A stretch of DNA of 64,000 nt from Phil1 sp040767925 (GCA_040767925.1 JAXGNN010000001.1:868001-932000); one strand, 5' to 3'. Counted from the first letter of the stretch, positions 49,413 through 57,957 are shown. The notes: generated by a model from the sequence alone, not told the origin. Made by a program: numbers and translations.

Positions 49413-49571
49413 CTTCATCTACCATCAGATGACAGTCACGTCGCACTGGGCGCCGTAGCCAAGCCAAACGCGCGGGTCGCATTTTCGCTTTCGGCGGAGG
49501 TACATTCGCGCCGCCATCGGGCTCCCGGCCCTTAGCATGCGGCTGCTACCTTATCCTTCCGCGCCTCTATC
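49406..49571 (-). promoter_or_regulatory. Lysine riboswitch (L-box)
   Basis: Read on the - strand, the 166-base element has the conserved blocks of the lysine aptamer in order: GATAGAGGCGCG at the 5' side, hairpins TAGCA/TGCTA and GGGC/GCCC, GCCGAAAGCG, a GGCTTGGC junction piece, GTGACTGTCATC with the ATCT/AGAT hairpin, and GAAGCGCTATC at the end. GATAG and CTATC close helix P1. It lies in the leader of the lysine fermentation operon, between its promoter and kal. Confidence 0.93.
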
Positions 49572-49597
49572 GTTTATATCTACTTTTTCTTCTAAAA

Positions 49598-49626
49598 AGT
49601 ATATAGATTTCCAGCCGCGAAGTCAA
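49598..49626 (-). promoter_or_regulatory. Promoter of the lysine fermentation operon
   Basis: On the - strand TTGACT (49626-49621), 17 bases, then TATACT (49603-49598), each five of six to consensus. The -35 box overlaps the stop codon of pxpC, so the operon has its own start but could also receive read-through. RNA should begin near 49591, some 20 bases before the aptamer. Confidence 0.8.
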
Positions 49627-50645
49627 TACGAAAATACTTCAGTCACCGAAATTTCATAAGCCCTGCCCGCCGCTTTCACGTGCATTTTTCTCGTTCGCCA
49701 GCCTTCCGCGATTTGGGAAAGCCAGGCCGCCCGCCCGCGGGCTTCCCGCTGCGCGTCCTCCATGGAGCAGCGCGTAAAGCGCACCCTGTCGCCGGGGCGA
49801 AGCTGCGCCGCGACGGGGAGATCCACGCTTATCACCCACGCGGGCTTCGCGTACCCGCCCGTCGTCTGCGCGTCCGCCGTCATGAGGATGGGCAGCCCCG
49901 CGCCCGTGACCTGCACCGCGCCGGAAAAGACCGCGTCCGTGACGATGTTGCCGTCCTGCCCCGCGGCAAAGGCGAGTTTTTCGCCCAAAAAGCGGATGCC
50001 CATGCGGTCGCTCTCGGGCGAAACGACGTACTCGTTTTCAAAAAAAGCCCTCATCCCCTCTTCGGACAGCGCGTCCGATTGCGGGCCTTCGACCGTCCGC
50101 AGCGCCGCCGGCCCGTTGGGCAGGCAGGCGCACGCGCCTTCGGGGAGCTTCCTTCCCGCGTACAGGCGCGCGATTTCGGGCATGCGGTTGGGGAGCACGT
50201 CGCCCTTTGTGAGCTTCTCCCCGTTCCCGAGCCCGCCTACGCCCGCCTTTTTATCCGCGGAGACGCTGCCGAGCGCGAGCTCGAGCCCAAGCCCGCCCGC
50301 GAAGGCGAAATACGTCCTGCACCCGCGCGTCACCGGCGCGGAAAAGAGCGTCTGCCCGGCGCGCGCGAGCACGGCCGCGTCCATCGGCACGGGCTCTCCG
50401 TCGAGGGAGAGCGCACACCTGCCGCCCGTCGCCGAAAAGAGCGTATCCTCCGTGAAGCGCAGCTGCGGGGTAAGAAGCGTCGCCTCGAGGCCGCCCTCGC
50501 CCATCTCGTTCCCGACGAGCAGGTTCGCCTGCGCGAGCGCGAATTTGTCCATCGCGCCCGAGGGGGAGACGCCAAAGCGCATGTAGCCGCTCCTGCCGCC
50601 GTCCTGCACGGTCGTCAGCGGGCCGGGAGAAAGGATCTCGATCAT
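49623..50645 (-). CDS. pxpC: 5-oxoprolinase subunit C (biotin-dependent carboxyltransferase-like)
   Basis: The product has 340 residues from ATG 50645. MIEILSPGPLTTVQDGGRSGYMRFGVSPSGAMDKFALAQANLLVGN and RTVEGPQSDALSEEGMRAFF with a later MGIRFLGEKL are typical of the KipA/PxpC family. With PxpA and PxpB it opens 5-oxoproline to glutamate using ATP. Its ATG overlaps the pxpB stop. It is the last gene of its operon. Confidence 0.95.
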   Translation of the reverse strand: MIEILSPGPLTTVQDGGRSGYMRFGVSPSGAMDKFALAQANLLVGNEMGEGGLEATLLTPQLRFTEDTLFSATGGRCALSLDGEPVPMDAAVLARAGQTLFSAPVTRGCRTYFAFAGGLGLELALGSVSADKKAGVGGLGNGEKLTKGDVLPNRMPEIARLYAGRKLPEGACACLPNGPAALRTVEGPQSDALSEEGMRAFFENEYVVSPESDRMGIRFLGEKLAFAAGQDGNIVTDAVFSGAVQVTGAGLPILMTADAQTTGGYAKPAWVISVDLPVAAQLRPGDRVRFTRCSMEDAQREARGRAAWLSQIAEGWRTRKMHVKAAGRAYEISVTEVFSY

Positions 50646-51322
50646 GGCTGTTTCCCTCCGCGCAGCGCCGTGAATTCCTCCTCTGAAATGGGCACGAACC
50701 GGAGCTTCTGCCCCGGGCGGAGCAAGAAGGGCTCTTCCCGCGCGGGGTCGTAGAGCGAAAGCGGCGTCCGGCCGACGATGCGCCATCCGCCGGGAGACGC
50801 CATGGGATACACGCCCGTCTGCGCGCCCGCGAGGCCCACGCTCCCCGCCTCGACGCGCGTGCGCGGCGTTTGAAGGCGCGGCGTGTGGAGCCTTGCGTCC
50901 ATGCCGCCGAGGTACGGGAAGCCGGGAGTGAAGCCCAGCATGTAAACGGGATAGTCGACGCCCGCGTGGAGCCTGACCGCTTCCCCGACGGAAAGCCCTG
51001 CGTGCTCGGCGACGAAGGCGAGGTCGGGGCCGTACTCCCCGCCGTAGCAGACGGGAAGCTCCACGACCTCGGCCGCTTCATTCGTTTGGATCGTTTCAGG
51101 CTTAAGGGATAAGAGCGCGTCCGCGATTTCCCGATAGGTCAGGGCGAGCGGATCGTAGCGGACCATGAGCGCGCAGTAGCTCGGCACGAGCTCGACGACG
51201 CCGGGGATGCGCGCCTTTATGACGGCGTCGGCGTACGCCATGACTTGCGCGTGGATTTCGGGGGAAATCCCCTCCCCGAAGCGGAGGGATACGGCGCAGT
51301 CGCCGCAGGGAACCGCCCTCAC
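50642..51322 (-). CDS. pxpB: 5-oxoprolinase subunit B, GTG start
   Basis: The product has 226 residues. The KipI/PxpB family patterns are present: AVSLRFGEGISPEIHAQVMAYADAV, LVPSYCALMVRYDPLALTYREI, VCYGGEYGPDLAFVAEHAGLS and FTPGFPYLGGMDARLHTPRLQTPRTRVEAGSVGLAGAQTGVYP. It starts at a GTG that overlaps the pxpA stop (GTGA) and overlaps pxpC at its end. Works as a complex with PxpC. Confidence 0.95.
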   Translation of the reverse strand: MRAVPCGDCAVSLRFGEGISPEIHAQVMAYADAVIKARIPGVVELVPSYCALMVRYDPLALTYREIADALLSLKPETIQTNEAAEVVELPVCYGGEYGPDLAFVAEHAGLSVGEAVRLHAGVDYPVYMLGFTPGFPYLGGMDARLHTPRLQTPRTRVEAGSVGLAGAQTGVYPMASPGGWRIVGRTPLSLYDPAREEPFLLRPGQKLRFVPISEEEFTALRGGKQP

Positions 51323-52080
51323 GGTACGACCTCCGCGAGCGGGGCGAGCGTGACGCCGGCCTCCTCGAGCGCGATGCGGATCTTTGCCGCAAACTCCGCG
51401 GCGCCCGGGTTGTCCCCGTGCAGGCAGACCGAGTCGGCCCGGATGGGCACGAGCGTGCCGTCGACCGCCTCGACGACGCCCTCCTTCGCCATGCGCACGA
51501 CGCGGCGGGCGATCGTTTCCATGTCGGCGATGACCGCGCCGGGCCGCCCGCGCGGGACGAGGGAGCCGTCGGGCAGATAGCCTCTATCGGCGAAAACCTC
51601 GCTCGCGAAGCGAAGGCCCGCGTCGCGCGCGGCTTCTTCCATGAGGCTGCCGGAGAGGCCGAGCAATGTGAGAGAAGGATCGACGCTGACGATCCCCTCG
51701 CAGATCGCCTCCGCGAGGCGGCAGTCGCGCGCCGCCATGTTGTAGAGAGCGCCGTGGGGCTTGACGTGGCTCATGCGCATGTCCGCAGCGCGGCAGAAGG
51801 CCGCGAGCGCGCCGAGCTGATAGACGACGTAGCCCTTGACCTCGGCGGGGCTCGCGTTTATCTCGGTGCGGCCGAAGTTCTCCCGATCCGGGAAGCCGGG
51901 ATGCGCGCCGACGGCGCAGCCGCAGAGCTTCGCCATGGCGACGGTGCGCTCCATTTCCGCGGGCCCGCCCGCGTGGAAGCCGCAGGCCACGTTCGCCGAG
52001 GTGATCTCGGGCAGCACGGCCGCGTCGAGCTCGCCGCCGTCCGCGAGTTCCCCAAGGTCGCAGTTGAAGTCGATTTTCAT
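51319..52080 (-). CDS. pxpA: 5-oxoprolinase subunit A (LamB/YcsF family)
   Basis: The product has 253 residues. MKIDFNCDLGE, ITSANVACGFHAGGPAEMERTVAMAKLCGCAVGAHPGFPDRENFGR and MSHVKPHGALYNMAA are the family hallmarks, with His and Asp residues of the metal site. ATG 52080 overlaps the stop of the upstream gene as TGATG; an ATG one codon earlier is possible. It forms the ATP-dependent 5-oxoprolinase with PxpB and PxpC. Confidence 0.96.
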   Translation of the reverse strand: MKIDFNCDLGELADGGELDAAVLPEITSANVACGFHAGGPAEMERTVAMAKLCGCAVGAHPGFPDRENFGRTEINASPAEVKGYVVYQLGALAAFCRAADMRMSHVKPHGALYNMAARDCRLAEAICEGIVSVDPSLTLLGLSGSLMEEAARDAGLRFASEVFADRGYLPDGSLVPRGRPGAVIADMETIARRVVRMAKEGVVEAVDGTLVPIRADSVCLHGDNPGAAEFAAKIRIALEEAGVTLAPLAEVVP

Positions 52081-52883
52081 CATGTTCCCCTTCCTTCCCC
52101 GGCGAGCGCCGCGTTGAGCGTGTCCGTTATCAGCATATGCCCGGGCGCGTGGGTGATGACAAAGGGCAGCTTCGCCCGCATGACGGCCGCCTGCGGCGTG
52201 ACGCCGCACGCCCAGAACACCGGAATTTCGCCGGACCTCACCGTCACCGCCTCCCCGTAGTCGGGGCGCGCGATATCCCGGATGCCGATTTCCTCCGGCC
52301 GGCCGATGTGGACGGGCGCGCCGTGCACGCGCGGAAAGCGGGAGGTGATCTCCACGGCGCGTTCAGCCTCCTCCCGCGCCATGGGCCGCATGCTCACGAC
52401 CATGCTGCCGCTGAACGCGCCCGCGCTTTCAAGCGGGATATTCGTATTAAACATAGGGACATTGCGCCCCTCCTCGATGTGGCGCACGGGCACCCCCGCG
52501 CGCAGCAGCGCGTCCTCGAAGGAAAAGCTGCAGCCGATGAGGAATGCGACGAGATCCTCCCGCCAGAGGGCGGAGGCGTCCGCGTACTCCCCCGTGAGCG
52601 CGCCGTATTCGTAAACGCGGTACCTCGGGATATCGCGCGAAACGTCCGCGCCGGAAGCGATTTCCCGGGTGAGCCTTTCCCCCGCGGGCACGACTTCCAA
52701 TACGGGGCAGGGCTTTGGATTGAGTCGCGCGAAGCGGAGGAAGTCCCCGGCGTATTCCTTCGGGATGGCGGCGAGGTTGCATTGCGCGTAGCCCGGGCAC
52801 ATGCCCGAGGTCTGCCCGGCAAATTTTCCTTCGCGGATGAGCCTGCGCGCCTCGCGCGGAGCCAGAGTTGAAAGATCAGTCAT
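52080..52883 (-). CDS. DUF1445 protein, D-glutamate cyclase N-terminal-like
   Basis: The product has 267 residues, the YcsI/DUF1445 family often labelled putative hydro-lyase: GKFAGQTSGMCPGYAQCNLAAIPKEYAGDFLRFARLNPKPCPVLEV, REDLVAFLIGCSFSFEDALLRAGVPVRHIEEGRNVPMFNTNI and CGVTPQAAVMRAKLPFVITHAPGHMLITD are diagnostic. In the animal D-glutamate cyclase this domain is fused to a DUF4392 domain; here that second domain is the gene just upstream. The pair probably converts D-glutamate to 5-oxoproline, the substrate class of PxpABC. Confidence 0.9.
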   Translation of the reverse strand: MTDLSTLAPREARRLIREGKFAGQTSGMCPGYAQCNLAAIPKEYAGDFLRFARLNPKPCPVLEVVPAGERLTREIASGADVSRDIPRYRVYEYGALTGEYADASALWREDLVAFLIGCSFSFEDALLRAGVPVRHIEEGRNVPMFNTNIPLESAGAFSGSMVVSMRPMAREEAERAVEITSRFPRVHGAPVHIGRPEEIGIRDIARPDYGEAVTVRSGEIPVFWACGVTPQAAVMRAKLPFVITHAPGHMLITDTLNAALAGEGRGT

Positions 52884-53772
52884 GGCGATGCCTCCTGGCG
52901 AGATAGCTTCGAAGCGACGCGCGGATGCGTCCCAGCACCTCGAGATGCACGTCGAGGGCGAGGTTGTCCACGCTCATCGCACGAAGCCTTGTGACGCCGT
53001 CCACCGCGCCCGCGTCGAGCACGGCGCGCATCAGGCGCGTCTGCTGCGCGTCCGAGGGGAGGAGGTCCTGCCCCGCTCGCGCGCTGAGCAGGGCCGCGAT
53101 CCCCCAGCCCCACCAGTTCGAAACGCCGGTCATGAGCGTGATGTCGGCATCCTGCGCCGCTGCGATGGCGCCGCCCCCGGGGAGCAGCCGGGAGACGGCC
53201 TCGCGGTGCGCGCCCGTGCCCAGCTCGTTGCCCCCGTCGCCTATGGCGATGGCGATTGCGCCCGCCTCGCGCGCGAGCGCGTAGAGGAGGTCCGTATCCG
53301 CGAGCAGGTCGTCGATCACGGCGCCCCGCACGGAGTGGAAATGCCCGTCCGGCGCCTTTCCGGGGCGCTCGATGGACAGTATGTGCGTGGGTCTGAAGTC
53401 CGCGGCCAGGCGCTTCGCCGCCGCGGGATCGCCTTTTTTGAGAAGGTAAAGCTTCGCCTCCGGCGCGCGGCAGTCGATCGCGGCGCGCACCTGCGGGAAG
53501 CTCGCCTCGTCGCTGACGACCGCCGTGGCGACGCCGCAGCGCGTCAGCGCGTAGGCCATGTCCGCCGCGCCCACGGGCCCGTCCGTCTCGCAGCTGACGC
53601 GGCTGTCGAGCGCGGAGCGCACGGGAAAGCCCGTCACGATCAGCGCGCGCCGGACGCGGGCAAGCTCATGGTACGCGCGAGCGGGATCGGGCTTGGGGAG
53701 AAAGCGCATCAGCCCGCGCTCGCCGGGGTCGCGCGAAAGGGTCTCGGAGAGTTCGTCAAAAAATGCATCCAT
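52876..53772 (-). CDS. DUF4392 protein, D-glutamate cyclase C-terminal-like
   Basis: The product has 298 residues. ALIVTGFPV, SCETDGPVGAADMAYAL, LSIERPGKAPDGHFHSVRGAVID, AIAIGDGGNELGTGA and a final TGVSNWWGWGIAALL are typical of the DUF4392 domain of D-glutamate cyclase. ATG 53772 fits the family N-terminus but has no ribosome site; the promoter -10 lies only eight bases upstream, so the mRNA is probably leaderless. It overlaps the DUF1445 gene by eight bases (ATGACTGA) and leads the five-gene operon. Confidence 0.88.
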   Translation of the reverse strand: MDAFFDELSETLSRDPGERGLMRFLPKPDPARAYHELARVRRALIVTGFPVRSALDSRVSCETDGPVGAADMAYALTRCGVATAVVSDEASFPQVRAAIDCRAPEAKLYLLKKGDPAAAKRLAADFRPTHILSIERPGKAPDGHFHSVRGAVIDDLLADTDLLYALAREAGAIAIAIGDGGNELGTGAHREAVSRLLPGGGAIAAAQDADITLMTGVSNWWGWGIAALLSARAGQDLLPSDAQQTRLMRAVLDAGAVDGVTRLRAMSVDNLALDVHLEVLGRIRASLRSYLARRHRHD

Positions 53773-53780
53773 ACGGCACA

Positions 53781-53809
53781 ATCTTAGCGCCGCGTGAAAA
53801 CGATGTCAA
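53781..53809 (-). promoter_or_regulatory. Promoter of the D-glutamate cyclase/5-oxoprolinase operon (leaderless)
   Basis: On the - strand TTGACA (53809-53804), 17 bases, then TAAGAT (53786-53781). The usual start distance puts the first RNA base at or within one or two bases of the ATG at 53772. Confidence 0.75.
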
Positions 53810-53850
53810 TAAATGTCGCGTTAAGATCGCTTATCAGGCCCTCTTTTTTC

Positions 53851-53891
53851 AAAAAAGGCGGGCGGCCCCGTCCGAAGAATGGAACCGCCCC
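53851..53891 (-). terminator. Terminator of the spore protein gene
   Basis: CCGCCCC/GGGCGG arms (53891-53885 with 53865-53860) are followed on the - strand by GCC and six T (53856-53851). It lies about 50 bases after the stop codon of the spore protein gene. The rest of the 53773-53944 gap holds only the promoter at 53781-53809. Confidence 0.65.
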
Positions 53892-53944
53892 TTGTTCAGG
53901 AATGATTGTCAATCGTCATTTTTCGTGTGCCTGGCTAAATGAGC

Positions 53945-54184
53945 TTACTTCATGGAGCCGGGGGACATGTTGTTCGCGGCATAAGCGATCATGCGCTTGA
54001 CCATCTCGCCGCCGATGGAACCGGCCTGACGCGCGGTGATGTCGCCGTTATAGCCCTGCTTGAGATTCACGCCGAGGGAACTGGCGACCTCGCTCTTGAA
54101 GCTCTCGAGCTTCTGTTTGTTTTCCCTGTTGCTGGTCTGGTACGGATTGCTGCCACTCAGCTGGCCGCTGTTACTATTGGTCAT
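53945..54184 (-). CDS. Alpha/beta-type small acid-soluble spore protein
   Basis: The product has 79 residues from ATG 54184, preceded by AAAGGAGGT. KLESFKSEVASSLGVNLKQGYNGDITARQAGSIGGEMVKRMIAYAA is the conserved DNA-binding core of alpha/beta-type SASPs, which coat and protect DNA in dormant endospores. The N-terminal tail is rich in Ser and Asn. It indicates a spore-forming lineage. Control by a forespore sigma factor is expected, but I could not identify a convincing promoter in the 131-base upstream gap. Confidence 0.93.
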   Translation of the reverse strand: MTNSNSGQLSGSNPYQTSNRENKQKLESFKSEVASSLGVNLKQGYNGDITARQAGSIGGEMVKRMIAYAANNMSPGSMK

Positions 54185-54315
54185 ATGTGCACCTCCTTTC
54201 GTTTCCGTGATGCTGTTTTTATAGTTCACGGATGCGATGAGGTTTATGAATGGCAAATAAATGTACGAATGGTTAAATCATAACGAGCGGCAAAAAAACG
54301 ACAAAAAGCGGTTTT

Positions 54316-56316
54316 TCAATTCTTGGCGACGCTGTTTTCCTTCTCGAGAAGCAGCGCGCGCGCGCGGGCAAGAAGGCTTTCAGCGCCCCTGCCTTCCGCG
54401 GCCAGGAGCATTTCCGCCGCCTCGCGCGCCTCGTTGAGGGAGCGCATGTCGGCGGCGAAGCGCGCCGCGGAGAATCCCTCCATGCCGTGCTGCCTCGTGC
54501 CGAGGAACTCGCCCGGGCCGCGCAGTTCGAGGTCCCGCCGCGCGATCTCGAAGCCGTCCGCCGTCGAGGCCAATATGGAAAGCCTCTCCCCGGCGCTTTC
54601 CGATTCCGCCCCGCTCAGAAGAAAACAATAGGCCGCCTCGGTTCCGCGGCCCACGCGCCCGCGCAGTTGGTGGAGCTGCGAGAGGCCGAAGCGCTCCGCG
54701 TTCTCCACGACCATGACGGCGGCGTTGGGCACGTCCACGCCCACCTCGACGACGCTCGTCGCGACGACGAGGTCGATCTCGCCCCGGCGGAACGCCTCCG
54801 CGACGGCTTCCTTCTCCTTCAGCCTGCCGTGGATGAGGCCGACCCTGGCGTGGAGCTTTTTTGAAAGCTCCTCATACAGCTCCTCGGCGCCGCGCACGCC
54901 AAGGAGCGCGTCGCTCTCCCCGATGAGCGGGCACACGGCGAAGGCCTGCCTGCCCTTTTTGATTTCGCCCTCGATGAAGGCATACATGTCCTCCCGCTTC
55001 GCGGCGGGTACCACGCGCGTCCGGACGGGTTTTCTGCCGGGGGGAAGCTCGTCCAGCACGCTGATGTCGAGATCGCCGTAGAGGATGAGCGAGAGCGTGC
55101 GCGGTATGGGCGTGGCGCTCATGATGAGCGTGTCGGGCGCGCCGCCCTTTTTGCCGATGGCCGCGCGCTGGCGCACGCCGAAGCGGTGCTGCTCGTCCGC
55201 AATGACGAGGCCGAGGTTGTCGATGGCGAGCCTTTCCGCGATGAGCGCGTGCGTGCCCACGACCGCCGCGGGCCCCGCGCCGATCCTCTCCACCGCCGCG
55301 CGCCTTTCGGCGGCCTTCATGCCGCCGTGGAGCAGCACCGCGTCCTCGCCGAGCACGGTTTGCAGCGTCCTGAAGTGCTGCTGGGCGAGTATTTCCGTGG
55401 GCGCCATGAGCGCCGCGCTTTTGCCGTTTTTCAGGGCGACGTACATGGCGTACATCGCGACGGCGGTCTTCCCGCTGCCGACGTCCCCCTGCAAAAGCCG
55501 GTTCATCTGCGCGGGCGCGGCCATGTCGCGCGCGATTTCATCGATGGCGCGAAGCTGCGCGCGCGTCGGGCAGTAAGGCAGCTTTGATAAATATTCTTCC
55601 CGAAGGCCGCTCGTGCGAAACGCGTTTCCGGAAGCTTTCCGCCGCGCGTCGCGCAGGAGGGCGACCATCAGCGAATAGAGCAGCATGTCCTCGAAGGCGA
55701 GCCTGCGCCTCGCCCCTTCCAGTTCGGCAAAATCGCGCGGCTTATGGATCGCGAAAAGCGCCTTCTGCAGCGGCATGAGCGCGTAGCGAAAAAGGAGCTC
55801 CTCCGGGAGCGTTTCCTCGATTTCAGGAAGGCATTCCGACAGCGCCGCGGCGACCGCTTCCCGCGCGAGCTTCTGCGACACGCCGCGGACGACGGGATAC
55901 ACGGGCACGATGCCGGGAAGCTCCTCATAAAAAACGGGGTTGACGAGCTTCAGCCCGCGCCGCCTGTCGACGCGGCCGCAGGCGTACGCCGTCATGCCGG
56001 CCGCGACGGACTTCGCGCGGTAGGGCTGGTTGTACCAGACGAGCTCCACGTTCCCTGCTTCGTCCCGCGCGCGGGCGACGGTCATCACGAAGTCGCGCCG
56101 TATGCGCACCTGTTTGGCGGGGCCCGCCACCGTCACGCGGACGGCGGCGTCCGCGCCGTGCTCCAACAGCGAGGCGATGGATTCTTTCGCGTAATCGAGG
56201 TAATCCCGCGGCGCGTAGCGCACGAGGTCGTTTAACGAGAAAAGGCCCAGCTTGCCGAGCGCTTCCGCGCGGCGCGGGCCGATTCCCCTGATGCTTGTGA
56301 GCGGCTTGCCCGCCAT
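54316..56316 (-). CDS. recG: ATP-dependent DNA helicase RecG
   Basis: The product has 666 residues. An N-terminal wedge/OB domain (about 1-230) precedes helicase motifs: Walker A GDVGSGKTAVA, the DEQH box in VIADEQHRFGVRQRA, MSATPIPRTLSL, and the C-terminal VATSVVEVGVDVPNA and HQLRGRVGRG. It reverses stalled replication forks. It directly follows fakA (TAAATG). Confidence 0.98.
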   Translation of the reverse strand: MAGKPLTSIRGIGPRRAEALGKLGLFSLNDLVRYAPRDYLDYAKESIASLLEHGADAAVRVTVAGPAKQVRIRRDFVMTVARARDEAGNVELVWYNQPYRAKSVAAGMTAYACGRVDRRRGLKLVNPVFYEELPGIVPVYPVVRGVSQKLAREAVAAALSECLPEIEETLPEELLFRYALMPLQKALFAIHKPRDFAELEGARRRLAFEDMLLYSLMVALLRDARRKASGNAFRTSGLREEYLSKLPYCPTRAQLRAIDEIARDMAAPAQMNRLLQGDVGSGKTAVAMYAMYVALKNGKSAALMAPTEILAQQHFRTLQTVLGEDAVLLHGGMKAAERRAAVERIGAGPAAVVGTHALIAERLAIDNLGLVIADEQHRFGVRQRAAIGKKGGAPDTLIMSATPIPRTLSLILYGDLDISVLDELPPGRKPVRTRVVPAAKREDMYAFIEGEIKKGRQAFAVCPLIGESDALLGVRGAEELYEELSKKLHARVGLIHGRLKEKEAVAEAFRRGEIDLVVATSVVEVGVDVPNAAVMVVENAERFGLSQLHQLRGRVGRGTEAAYCFLLSGAESESAGERLSILASTADGFEIARRDLELRGPGEFLGTRQHGMEGFSAARFAADMRSLNEAREAAEMLLAAEGRGAESLLARARALLLEKENSVAKN

Positions 56317-57957
56317 TTACTCGACCGAGATCAGATAGTAATAGAGCGGCTGGCCGCCGTACTGCACGGTGAATTCGCCGCGCGGGTATTCCTTCGCGGC
56401 GATGTCGATGATGGCCTTGGCGTTGTCCTCGTCCATGCCCTCGCCGAAGAAGAGGGTCACGATGGCGTCGCCCCGCCGCATATCCATCATGCGGCGAAGC
56501 AGGCGCACCGTCACGTCGTCCACGCTCGTGCCGACCTCGGCGATGTCCCCGCCGAACAGGCCGATGATGTCGCCCTCGGCGATCTTCGTGCCGTTGACCT
56601 GCGAGGCCCTGACGGCATAGGTGACGCTGCCGGAGAGGACGTTTTCCATGGCGTCGCCCATCTGCGCGGCGTTGTCGTCCGAAGAGACGTCGTCGCTGAA
56701 GGCGAGCGCCGATGCGATGCCCTCGACCATCGTTTTGGTCGGAATGACCTTGACGTTGCGCTCGGAAAGCTGCGCCGCCTGCCTCGCGGCGAGCAGTATG
56801 TTGGGGTTGTTGGGCAAAACGAACACGTTGCGCGCGTTGACCTTCCTGATGGCGCGGTTGATGCTCTCGATGCTCGGGTTCATGGTCTGGCCGCCTGGGA
56901 TGATGCCCGTGACGCCGAGCGCCCGGAAGACCTCCTCGAGGCCGGGGCCCACGCTGACCGCGACGACCGCGTTTTCCTTCTCGTTCTTCTTCATGTTTTC
57001 GAGAAGCTCGCGGTTCTGCTCGCGCATGTTCTCGATTTTAATCCTGTCCACCTCGCCCAGACGGAGCGCGAGCTGGATGATCTTGCCGGGATAGTTGGAG
57101 TGCACGTGCACCTTGACGCAGCCCGCGTCGTTGGCGACAACTACGGAATCGCCTATCTTCATGAGCTTTTCGCGGAACTTGTCGAGATCGGCCTCGCAAA
57201 ATGTGTCATCCAAACGGATGATGAAAAATTCCGTACAATAACCGAATTCGATCTCGTCCAGTCCCTCGAAATCCGCGCCCTCCTCGGGAAGCGCGATCTG
57301 CGCGCGGGGTTCCTCCTCCTCGACGTAATCGTCGACCTCCTCGCCGTCCATCACCATCTTGAAGCCGCGAAGGATCGTCAGGAGGCCCTTGCCGCCCGAG
57401 TCGACCACGCCCGCTTCCTTGAGCACGGGCAGCAGCTCCGGCGTGCGTCTGAGAGCGGCGTCGCCGCTCTCGAGCATCACGTCCACGAGCTTATACACGT
57501 TGGCGCCCGCCGCGCCCGCCTCGGCGACGGCCTCCGCCATCAGCCGCGACACGGTCAGCATGGTGCCTTCCTTCGGCTTCATGACCGCCTTGTAGGCGGC
57601 CTCGGTACCCATCGTCAGCGCCAGAGAAAGCGCCGCGCCGTCCATTTCGTCCTTGCCCGCGAGCGCGCGCGCGAAGCCGCGGAAAATCTGCGAAAGGATG
57701 ACGCCCGAATTGCCGCGCGCGCCTTTGAGGGAGCCCATCGACGCCGCGGCCGCGATGTCCGACACCTTATCGCTCCTGCACTCCTTGATTTCCCGCACCG
57801 CGCTCTGCATGGTCATGAGCATGTTGGAGCCGGTATCGCCGTCCGGCACGGGAAATACATTGAGCGAATCGATATGCGCCCTGTTCTTATCCAGCAGCGC
57901 CGTCCCGGTGATGAGCATATCCCGGAACATGGCCCCGCCGATTGCCGTATTTTCCAA
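56317..57957 (-). CDS. DAK2-domain fatty acid kinase-like protein, TTG start
   Basis: The product has 546 residues, the YloV/FakA layout. The N-terminal DAK2 domain has NVFPVPDGDTGSNMLMTMQSAV, SLKGARGNSGVILSQIFRGFA and DSGGKGLLTILRGFKMV; the C-terminal half is the DegV-like partner-binding part (NNPNILLAARQAAQLS, VIPTKTMVEGIASALAF). FakA phosphorylates fatty acids carried by FakB. A TTG at 57957 has GGAGGT nine bases upstream; the next ATG is ten codons in. Operon Asp23-FakA-RecG is typical for Bacillota. Confidence 0.93.
   Translation of the reverse strand: MENTAIGGAMFRDMLITGTALLDKNRAHIDSLNVFPVPDGDTGSNMLMTMQSAVREIKECRSDKVSDIAAAASMGSLKGARGNSGVILSQIFRGFARALAGKDEMDGAALSLALTMGTEAAYKAVMKPKEGTMLTVSRLMAEAVAEAGAAGANVYKLVDVMLESGDAALRRTPELLPVLKEAGVVDSGGKGLLTILRGFKMVMDGEEVDDYVEEEEPRAQIALPEEGADFEGLDEIEFGYCTEFFIIRLDDTFCEADLDKFREKLMKIGDSVVVANDAGCVKVHVHSNYPGKIIQLALRLGEVDRIKIENMREQNRELLENMKKNEKENAVVAVSVGPGLEEVFRALGVTGIIPGGQTMNPSIESINRAIRKVNARNVFVLPNNPNILLAARQAAQLSERNVKVIPTKTMVEGIASALAFSDDVSSDDNAAQMGDAMENVLSGSVTYAVRASQVNGTKIAEGDIIGLFGGDIAEVGTSVDDVTVRLLRRMMDMRRGDAIVTLFFGEGMDEDNAKAIIDIAAKEYPRGEFTVQYGGQPLYYYLISVE

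Noticed and set aside
54185..54315. Forespore sigma factor promoter before the spore protein gene
   Set aside because: CATAAAC resembles a sigma-G -10 element, but no fitting -35 lies at the right distance.
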